Origin: CAZXCQ01 sp964639275
GTDB lineage: Bacteria > Desulfobacterota > DSM-4660 > Desulfatiglandales > Desulfatiglandaceae
Length of the DNA: 18,879 bases
Assembly (NCBI GenBank): GCA_964639275.1
Contig: CAZXCQ010000104.1
Coordinates: 1-18,879, forward strand
Reading direction: 5' to 3'
The translations under genes and the position numbers were made by a program. Positions 13,995-18,879 of the stretch are shown piece after piece. The notes beneath the pieces were generated by a model. It was not told where the DNA came from, searched no databases, and worked only from the letters and a program-made list of their open reading frames with translations. How positions within the stretch are numbered: position 1 is the stretch's first letter; each line of letters opens with the position of its first letter.

Positions 13995-14345
13995 TCAGGC
14001 CCCTCCTCGTTCCTGTTCCCCGTTTTTCTCGCGGCGGGTGCGCTCACGGTTTTCCCTGGCGATTCCCAGAAAGACCCGGTAGGGCCCGGGGGTCCCGTAA
14101 GGAAAAAAGGAGACCCGGTCTCCCGGAAATACGGGATCATAGATATTCGTGACCCGGCCGTTACAAAAGACGGCCTCGACTTTCTCGGGGGGAATCGAGA
14201 GCCCCTGCGCTACCCAATGGGCAGAAACCCCATTATCCGGGATGGCCCTTTCAAGGGTGTATGGCAGGCCTTGTTCATCCATAAAGCGCCGGAGAAATCC
14301 GAATACGTGGATCTCGATAAACCCCTGTCCTTTGGAAGATGTCAA
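13995..14345 (-). CDS. Second MoaD/ThiS-like beta-grasp protein, no terminal GG
   Basis: A 116-residue protein whose core (FIEIHVFGFLRRFMDEQGLP to PGDRVSFFPYGTPGPY) follows the MoaD/ThiS beta-grasp pattern: an N-terminal beta-hairpin, helix SAHWVAQGLSIPPEKV, AVFCNGRV, and DPVFPGDRVSFFPYG. The sulfur-carrier GG end is absent; after FFPYGTPGPY comes a charged tail ending in ERGGA. It may bind the cofactor or the oxidoreductase instead of carrying sulfur, or may need trimming. TTG 14345 is preferred (TAAGTTG directly after the previous stop, with GGGAGGGGG as ribosome site); ATG 14387 would overlap the previous gene by 41 bases. Confidence 0.72.
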   Translation of the reverse strand: MTSSKGQGFIEIHVFGFLRRFMDEQGLPYTLERAIPDNGVSAHWVAQGLSIPPEKVEAVFCNGRVTNIYDPVFPGDRVSFFPYGTPGPYRVFLGIARENRERTRREKNGEQERGGA

Positions 14346-14346
14346 C

Positions 14347-14580
14347 TTAACCCCCTCCCACGGGCGGAAAGATTCCCACGCGTTCATCCCCCCTGAGGAG
14401 AAAATCCATGGGCCGGCCCTTCCCGTTGACCATGACCATCTTGATATTATCTGCGGGGATGTGCAGGAGCCTGCAGAGTTGGGCCACTGTTATTTCCCCC
14501 TCTGTATCAAGATCAATGCCATTTAATGGGTCATAACCGGAGCGGAGCTTTCGAAGGGTTGAACTGAGGAATATCTTCAT
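14347..14580 (-). CDS. MoaD-like sulfur carrier protein
   Basis: A 77-residue beta-grasp protein with the MoaD arrangement: an N-terminal strand (MKIFLSSTLRKL), helix ITVAQLCRLLHIPADNI, KMVMVNGKG, and the end motif ERVGIFPPVGGG. The terminal glycines are the site of adenylation and thiocarboxylate formation used to put the dithiolene sulfurs into molybdopterin. It is the first gene of a three-gene operon with a second beta-grasp protein and an E1-like enzyme, divergent from a tungsten-type oxidoreductase, so it probably serves that enzyme's pterin cofactor. The last Gly codons also form the ribosome site of the next gene. No strong Shine-Dalgarno is seen before its own ATG. Confidence 0.85.
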   Translation of the reverse strand: MKIFLSSTLRKLRSGYDPLNGIDLDTEGEITVAQLCRLLHIPADNIKMVMVNGKGRPMDFLLRGDERVGIFPPVGGG

Positions 14581-14638
14581 TGGTGTCTGGGTTATTTTTT
14601 AAAGGCCCGTAGGGGATTTTCTTGTGGGTTTTTGTCTT

Positions 14639-14668
14639 AGGTTACCAGGAAGGTAATGCCCGTGTCAA
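14639..14668 (-). promoter_or_regulatory. Predicted promoter of the MoaD-MoaD-ThiF operon
   Basis: On the minus strand a perfect TTGACA (14668-14663) is followed after 18 bases by TAACCT (14644-14639), giving a leader of about 50 bases. Confidence 0.5.
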
Positions 14669-14693
14669 TCCCATAAGGGGGAACCTCCCTTAT
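14642..14693. promoter_or_regulatory. Two dyads in the divergent control region
   Basis: TTACC-AGGAA-GGTAA (14642-14656) lies over the -10 box and spacer of the MoaD operon promoter. ATAAGGG (14673-14679) and CCCTTAT (14687-14693) form a second dyad with a 7-base centre just upstream of its -35 box and on the side of the oxidoreductase gene. The rest of 14581-14817 shows no gene. TTGATC (14701) with TAAACA (14724) is a weak candidate for the divergent promoter. Confidence 0.4.
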
Positions 14694-14817
14694 ATCAGTA
14701 TTGATCTAACTTTTTGATTCCTCTAAACAATTTGCTTGATGTTGCCTCTTACTTGTGCCACTATGACGCTATCGTATTACCAAAAGGCAAACCTAAACTG
14801 GGAAAGGAGGGATTGAG

Positions 14818-16545
14818 ATGTCAAAGATCCTGAGAGTCAACATGTCCGATCTTTCCGTCAAGAGCGAAGATGTGCCTGAGACCTACCAGGGGCTCGGGGG
14901 AAGGGGTTTGACCTCCGCCATCGTCTCTAAAGAGGTCGAACCCACATGCTCGCCGATCGGGCCGAAGAACAAGCTGGTTTTTGCCCCGGGCCTGCTGGGG
15001 GGGACCAATTGCGCCAATTCGGGTCGCATCTCGGTGGGCGCCAAGAGCCCCCTCACGGGTGGCATAAAGGAGACCAATTCAGGTGGTCAGGCAGGAGGAT
15101 ATCTCGCCAGGCTGGGGATTGCCGCCCTGGTCGTTGAGGGCATGCCAGGGGGAGGGAAGCTTTACAAGCTCTTTGTCAGCAAGGACAAATGTGCGCTTTC
15201 TCCTGCAGATGACCTCAAGGGGCTTGGAAATTATGCAACAGTGGATAAACTCAAGGATGAATTTGGCGAAAAGGTGGGATTTGTAAGTATCGGACAGGCA
15301 GGAGAATGGAAGCTGGCCGGGGCGAGTGTCGCCTTTACGGACAGGGAGCTACGGCCCACGCGCCATGCAGGCCGTGGCGGCCTGGGGGCGGTGATGGGCG
15401 CCAAGGGTCTCAAGGCGATCATCGTTGATCCCTCGGGGGGTGAACTGGCACCGCTGGTAGATAAGGATGCCTTCAAAGATGCTGCAAAACGGTTTGCCAA
15501 GGCCCTGGGTGAACATCCGGTGACGAGTCAGGGCCTCCCCACTTATGGAACCGATGTGCTCATCAACGTCATCAATGAGGCAGGGGGACTTCCCACCCGG
15601 AACTTTAGCGCCGGCCGATTTGAAGGGGCCGAGAAGGTGGCCGGAGAGACCCTCAATGCGATCACTGTCAAGCGAAACGGCAACCCCACCCATGGATGCA
15701 TGTCAGGGTGTGTTATCCGTTGCTCCGGGATCTTTCTGGATGAGAAGGGTGAGTATGTTTCCAAGTGGCCTGAGTATGAGACCGTGTGGGCCTGGGGTCC
15801 CAATTGCGGGATCGACGATCTGGACGCCATTGCCCGGATTGACCGGGCGTGTGATGATATCGGGCTGGATACCATCGAGATAGGCAACTCCGTAGCGGTG
15901 GCCATGGAGGCCGGGATTAAGCAATTCGGAGATGCCGCAGGCGCAGAAGAACTCGTGGCCGAGATCGGCAGAGGCACACCCCTCGGCCGGATCCTGGGGT
16001 CGGGTGCCGCGGTGGTGGGGAAGACCTTTGGCGTCAGACGCGTGCCGGTTGTCAAGGGACAGGCCCTGCCTGCCTATGATCCCCGGGCCATAAAGGGAAT
16101 CGGCGTGACCTATGCCACATCACCCATGGGCGCGGACCATACGGCCGGATATGCGGTGGCACAGAACATTATGAAGGTCGGAGGAGATGTGGATCCCCTC
16201 AAGACCGAGGGGCAGGCCAATCTGTCCAGGGACCTACAGGCCGCAACCGCTGCGGTAGACACGGCCGGGCTCTGCCTTTTTGTTGCCTTTCCGATGCTGG
16301 ACATCCCTGACGCGTTTAACGCGGTTGTGGAGATGGTCAATGCAAAATACGGGCTGTCGTTGACGGGTGATGATGTGGGTGCCCTGGGAAAGCGCGTCCT
16401 CCAAATGGAAAGGGATTTTAACAAACGGGCAGGATTTACATCGGCGCATGACCGGTTGCCCGAGTTCTTCAAGCTTGAAAGGCTGCCACCCCATAACCAT
16501 GTCTATGACGTATCTGACGCCGACCTGGACTCTGTCCATGCGTAG
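14818..16545 (+). CDS. aor: Aldehyde:ferredoxin oxidoreductase family tungstopterin enzyme
   Basis: A 575-residue member of the AOR family, which oxidises aldehydes to acids (or the reverse) with ferredoxin, using a tungsten bis-pterin and one [4Fe-4S] cluster. The N-terminal domain (1-205) has GLGGRGLTSAI, FAPGLLGGTN, SGRISVGAKSPLTGG and RHAGRGGLGAVMGAKGLKA, which bind the pterins. Cluster ligands are C294, C298 and C302 in HGCMSGCVIRCSG plus C486 in DTAGLC. EYETVWAWGPNCGIDD (319-334) and SPMGADHTAG (435-444, with H441) match active-site segments. The first three cysteines are spaced CX3CX3C, unlike CX2CX3C of the archaeal enzyme. AAAGGAGG precedes ATG 14818. The true substrate is unknown. 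Confidence 0.92.
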   Translation: MSKILRVNMSDLSVKSEDVPETYQGLGGRGLTSAIVSKEVEPTCSPIGPKNKLVFAPGLLGGTNCANSGRISVGAKSPLTGGIKETNSGGQAGGYLARLGIAALVVEGMPGGGKLYKLFVSKDKCALSPADDLKGLGNYATVDKLKDEFGEKVGFVSIGQAGEWKLAGASVAFTDRELRPTRHAGRGGLGAVMGAKGLKAIIVDPSGGELAPLVDKDAFKDAAKRFAKALGEHPVTSQGLPTYGTDVLINVINEAGGLPTRNFSAGRFEGAEKVAGETLNAITVKRNGNPTHGCMSGCVIRCSGIFLDEKGEYVSKWPEYETVWAWGPNCGIDDLDAIARIDRACDDIGLDTIEIGNSVAVAMEAGIKQFGDAAGAEELVAEIGRGTPLGRILGSGAAVVGKTFGVRRVPVVKGQALPAYDPRAIKGIGVTYATSPMGADHTAGYAVAQNIMKVGGDVDPLKTEGQANLSRDLQAATAAVDTAGLCLFVAFPMLDIPDAFNAVVEMVNAKYGLSLTGDDVGALGKRVLQMERDFNKRAGFTSAHDRLPEFFKLERLPPHNHVYDVSDADLDSVHA

Positions 16546-16565
16546 TGGTTGATTAAACGGCGTAG

Positions 16566-16616
16566 ACCCCCTGTTTCGTGGATGAGCTTTATCAACACTT
16601 GACACAGGGGGTTTTT
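16566..16616 (+). terminator. Rho-independent terminator after the oxidoreductase gene
   Basis: ACCCCCTGT (16566-16574) pairs perfectly with ACAGGGGGT (16604-16612), and the run of T extends to 16616. The loop is long (29 bases). Confidence 0.7.
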
Positions 16617-16652
16617 AGGGGTGGCTGCAACTAGATAAAAACATTAAATATC

Positions 16653-16723
16653 GAATATCGAATAACGAACCGCAGAATTACGAATGTCTTACTTCAATAT
16701 TCGACATTCCTTGTTCGATATTC
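16653..16723. repeat. AT-rich interrupted palindrome, probable dispersed extragenic repeat
   Basis: The right arm GACATTC (16703-16709) plus TTGTTCGATATTC (16711-16723) is the inverse of the left arm GAATATCGAATAACGAA (16653-16669) plus GAATGTC (16682-16688), with two substitutions and a 12-base insertion in the left arm. Short tandem-like units TCGAATA repeat within it. Elements of this look (TCGAATATCGAA) recur in deltaproteobacterial and other environmental genomes between genes. Confidence 0.6.
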
Positions 16724-16727
16724 TTCT

Positions 16728-16750
16728 GTTTGAAAACGTTTTTTTCAAAC
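16728..16750. repeat. AT-rich perfect hairpin next to the palindrome
   Basis: GTTTGAAAA (16728-16736) and TTTTCAAAC (16742-16750) are perfect inverted copies with a 5-base loop. It sits between the repeat and the 3' end of the ADP-ribosylhydrolase gene. It is too AT-rich for a typical terminator, though it could end transcription in combination with its neighbours. Confidence 0.45.
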
Positions 16751-16789
16751 CAAATACTTGCAACACCGCCTGTCAAGTGCGTGCAAGGT

Positions 16790-17743
16790 TCAGGCTTGGT
16801 GGGGGGCCTCCCGGGGTTTGTCTGTAGATATTTCGACCAGGGTCGAAGCCAGGTCCTCTATGTAGGAAAGATTTTCCAATTTCTCCTGCCAGGCGGTAGG
16901 AATCGCCGTAACCCCCAGATAGGCCCCCGAGATGGCACCGGCCATGGCCCCCAGGGTATCCCGGTCCCCGCCATTCATGATCGCACAGAAGACACACTCC
17001 TCAAATGATCCTGGGTGACGCAAAAAGGAGTAAACCGCAAACGGCATGGATTCGTGGACGGCCACGGATCGTCCCAGCCGTCTGGCCGCGGTCTCGGGTG
17101 GAAGATCCTCCAGGATGATCTGTTCCACAAGCGATATTTTCTCCCTGATTTCGTCTGTCCGGGCGGCCTCAATCAGATCGCGTATAAATGGCTCAAATCG
17201 AAACCCCTCTTCTGGGTCGAGCCTTGTGGCTTTGGCAACGGCGAGGGCCTGAATTGCTGCCCCGTCCATCCCCACTGGATGGGCATGTGTCACCTGGGCG
17301 GAACCGCAGGCCCGGTCATAGAGCTGAGGAGAACGGTGAAAAAATAGGCCCACCGGCACGATTCTCATGGCAGCGCCATTACCAAAAGACCCGCCTCCCC
17401 CAAAGAGACCCCGGGCTGCCTCTGTGTATGCGATCGCCCTTTGTCTGACCACTGCGAATATGGTTGGTGGTCCTGAGGCATAACCCCGCCACGGCTCGCG
17501 ATCAAAGTTGTCGCTGAATGTCTCCCCCAGGTGCTCCTGGTCGATAGATCGTCTCTTTATCAAAGATTCGGCCACTCCGATGGCCATGGCCGTGTCATCC
17601 GTATAACGGAGTTGAGAAAGCGCTTCCACCCTCGAGCACAGGAGATCCTTCCGGGGGTAGTGAAAGGCAATCTCTCCAATCGCGTCTCCGAGCGCGCTGC
17701 CCACCATCCCACCCAAGAACTTTGACTTGAGGTCTGTTTCCAT
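16790..17743 (-). CDS. ARH3/DraG-like ADP-ribosylhydrolase
   Basis: A 317-residue ADP-ribosylglycohydrolase. The binuclear Mg site is visible: SALGDAIGE (D20, E24), YTDDTAM (D49, D50, T51) and NGGDRDTLGAMAGA (D260, D262, T263). The central segment GSFGNGAAMRIVPVGLFF and the sequence RACGSAQVTHAHPVGMDGAA are closest in style to ARH3, which removes ADP-ribose from serine or cleaves poly- or O-acetyl-ADP-ribose, while DraG acts on arginine of nitrogenase reductase. No nif, draT or ADP-ribosyltransferase gene is nearby. The usual GGDTDT reads GGDRDT here, which puts an arginine beside metal ligands. ATG 17743 has AGGA upstream. It follows the UPF0045 gene by 65 bases on the same strand. Confidence 0.88.
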   Translation of the reverse strand: METDLKSKFLGGMVGSALGDAIGEIAFHYPRKDLLCSRVEALSQLRYTDDTAMAIGVAESLIKRRSIDQEHLGETFSDNFDREPWRGYASGPPTIFAVVRQRAIAYTEAARGLFGGGGSFGNGAAMRIVPVGLFFHRSPQLYDRACGSAQVTHAHPVGMDGAAIQALAVAKATRLDPEEGFRFEPFIRDLIEAARTDEIREKISLVEQIILEDLPPETAARRLGRSVAVHESMPFAVYSFLRHPGSFEECVFCAIMNGGDRDTLGAMAGAISGAYLGVTAIPTAWQEKLENLSYIEDLASTLVEISTDKPREAPHQA

Positions 17744-17808
17744 GGTGGCTGTTTCCTGCTCTGCCGTTCCTCCTCCCGGAGATCCTGCCAGAGCTCTGTG
17801 AGCCCTCC

Positions 17809-18099
17809 TTACTTGGATTCGACAGCGGCCTTTTTGGAATGGATGGTGGCCTTTTTGTCCCGACGATCGTCCACCTTGAGATCGATGATGACCCGGCGGG
17901 CACCCTCGGAGACGTGGGCACCATGGATCTGTTTGACCAGTTCAAACAACGCATCCAGGTCAGGTACCTCTATGGCGGTGCCCATGGCCCCAACCTCGTA
18001 TCGATACCCGGATCGCTCTATGATGCCGACACCCTTTTTGACAAAACGGCTTAGACTCGTGCCTTCGCCCATGGGGTAGACAGACAATTGTGCTATCAT
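17809..18099 (-). CDS. MTH1187/UPF0045-family (thiamine-binding-like) protein
   Basis: A 96-residue protein beginning MIAQLSVYPMGEGTSLSRFV, with GYRYEVGAMGTAIEVPDLDALF and ARRVIIDLKVDDRRDK. This is the ferredoxin-like fold of the MTH1187/YkoF/UPF0045 family, small multimeric proteins, some of which bind thiamine or related ligands. The tail (KATIHSKKAAVESK) is basic. Its biological role is not established. AGGAGGTC 4 bases before ATG 18099 fixes the start. The in-frame extension upstream lacks a start signal. It likely shares an mRNA with the ADP-ribosylhydrolase gene. Confidence 0.85.
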   Translation of the reverse strand: MIAQLSVYPMGEGTSLSRFVKKGVGIIERSGYRYEVGAMGTAIEVPDLDALFELVKQIHGAHVSEGARRVIIDLKVDDRRDKKATIHSKKAAVESK

Positions 18100-18136
18100 A
18101 CTTGACCTCCTGTAACACTTAAGCCCTTTGAAACCC

Positions 18137-18167
18137 GGGGTATAGGAATTGCGAACCCCCATACCCC
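18137..18167. promoter_or_regulatory. Hairpin upstream of the UPF0045 gene
   Basis: GGGGTATAGG (18137-18146) and CCCATACCCC (18158-18167) form a 10-bp stem with one mismatch and an 11-base loop. It lies between the alkyltransferase gene and the ribosome site of the UPF0045 gene. No T-run follows on either strand, so it may be a leader structure or operator and not a terminator. Confidence 0.4.
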
Positions 18168-18292
18168 TGTCCAAGTGCCAGTTTTAAAGATGGCGAAGTT
18201 AATACAACCCCCTTGATTTACTTGTGCCATTCTTGTTGGGTACTGTGCCATCGGAAGTTCTCAAGGATCTGGAGACCCCGGCCGGGTGATAG

Positions 18293-18769
18293 CTACCGAT
18301 ATTCCTGTTCGAGGGCCAGTAGTGCCTTTTTTGTCTCCAGCCCCCCTCCAAATCCAGTAAGGCTTCCGTCGCTCCCGATGACGCGATGGCAGGGGATAAT
18401 GATGGCGAGTGGATTTCTGCCCACCGCACCGCCCACCGGGCGAGGGGCCCTGGGTCTGCCGATCCGGTGAGCCACTTCACCATAAGAAATCGTTTCACCG
18501 TAAGGTATCTCCTGCAGGGCGTCCCACACCGCCAATTGAAAGGGGGTGCCCTGGGGGGCGAGTTTGAGATCGAATCTCTTTAGCTGACCGGCAAAATAGG
18601 CCTGGAGCTGGCCGATGGCTTCCTCAAAAGGCCCTGTCTCTTCTTCCCACGCCGGTTCGGGTGCCCGTGTCTTTTTGCTTTTTGGAAAACTGACGAGCCT
18701 CAGCCCGTCGTCATCACCCGCAAGGAATAACCTTCCCACCGGGCTATCCAGATAACAATAATATGTCAT
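18293..18769 (-). CDS. ogt: Methylated-DNA-protein-cysteine S-methyltransferase
   Basis: A 158-residue DNA repair protein that transfers O6-alkyl groups from guanine to its own cysteine. The active site IIIPCHRVIGSDGSLTGFGGG (about 121-141) holds the acceptor Cys. The helix-turn-helix GETISYGEVAHRIGRP and the segment TPFQLAVWDALQEIPYG are typical of the family. The N-terminal domain starts YYCYLDSPVGRLFLAGDDDG, as in Ogt-type proteins without the Ada regulatory part. The alkyl-base recognition stretch reads RPVGGAVGRNP, where many have RAVG. ATG 18769 is chosen because AAAGGAG precedes it at 6 bases. It reads toward the UPF0045 gene, with about 190 bases between them. Confidence 0.93.
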   Translation of the reverse strand: MTYYCYLDSPVGRLFLAGDDDGLRLVSFPKSKKTRAPEPAWEEETGPFEEAIGQLQAYFAGQLKRFDLKLAPQGTPFQLAVWDALQEIPYGETISYGEVAHRIGRPRAPRPVGGAVGRNPLAIIIPCHRVIGSDGSLTGFGGGLETKKALLALEQEYR

Positions 18770-18879
18770 TTTCACTCCTTTCTTTTCATCATGGACCCAA
18801 AGGTAACTTTTCAAAAACCCGCGAATAAATCGATTGTGGTGTGGCATGGGGGTCTTTTTTTCTTCCACATGCCCCCATA
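18770..18879. other. Window end, upstream of the alkyltransferase gene
   Basis: No gene is assigned. GGCATG (18843-18848) and CATGCC (18868-18873) flank a T-rich stretch. The gene upstream of it lies outside the window. Confidence 0.3.

Noticed and set aside
14581..14817. Molybdenum/tungsten cofactor riboswitch upstream of the divergent genes
   Set aside because: The dyads are short, and the multi-stem arrangement with long conserved parts expected of that riboswitch could not be found by eye.
15543..16055. Minus-strand ORF of 170 codons
   Set aside because: It is antisense to the oxidoreductase and rich in Ser, Pro and Ala, as shadows in GC-rich genes are.
16640..16750. CRISPR-like array
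   Set aside because: The repeated TCGAATA units are short, irregular and arranged as an inverted repeat; there are no spacers of regular length and no cas genes.

Overview
The window reads as part of an anaerobic bacterial chromosome, most likely a deltaproteobacterium (Desulfobacterota). The pointers are a tungsten-type aldehyde:ferredoxin oxidoreductase with its own MoaD/ThiF-like genes, a secreted protein ending in a CFI-box, a soluble PAS histidine kinase with a Cys-rich PAS domain, and a dispersed AT-rich palindromic repeat. This assignment is an inference from gene content. A 100-N block at 9765-9864 is an assembly gap, so the sequence comes from a scaffold.

Left part (1-3240) is accessory. 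A type IV toxin-antitoxin pair (AbiEii cut by the window edge, and AbiEi) lies on the minus strand behind a promoter that overlaps a perfect inverted repeat. Upstream are a 57-residue ribbon-helix-helix gene and an excisionase/MerR-like helix-turn-helix gene interrupted by one ochre codon. On the plus strand are a putative molybdenum-carrier (SLOG-like) protein and an overlapping HExxH metallohydrolase-like ORF. An initiator tRNA gene with its own promoter and terminator (3198-3360) separates this block from housekeeping DNA.

Middle part (3392-8944, minus strand) holds an M24 peptidase, a XerD-type recombinase, an unrecognised 197-residue protein and an orphan PAS histidine kinase in one tightly packed unit, preceded upstream by an MFS transporter with a palindrome inside its promoter. 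On the plus strand from 9181, a strong sigma70-like promoter drives a secreted TPR protein that runs into the gap. Beyond the gap are a secreted calcineurin-like phosphoesterase, a nitroreductase-family protein, a J-domain protein and a Spy/LTXXQ-type periplasmic protein, probably co-transcribed.

Right part: an aldehyde ferredoxin oxidoreductase gene (14818-16545, plus) is divergent from a three-gene minus-strand operon coding for a MoaD-like sulfur carrier ending in GGG, a second MoaD/ThiS-like protein without a terminal GG, and a MoeB/ThiF-like adenylating enzyme without the usual cysteines. This looks like a dedicated pterin-cofactor maturation set. A terminator, a palindromic repeat and an AT-rich hairpin follow. 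The window ends with an ARH3-like ADP-ribosylhydrolase, an MTH1187/UPF0045-family protein and an O6-alkylguanine-DNA alkyltransferase, all on the minus strand.

No wholly new system can be proven from this sequence alone. The best candidates for a second look are the oxidoreductase cofactor cluster, the SLOG-like/HExxH overlapping pair, and the AbiE/RHH/broken-HTH block.
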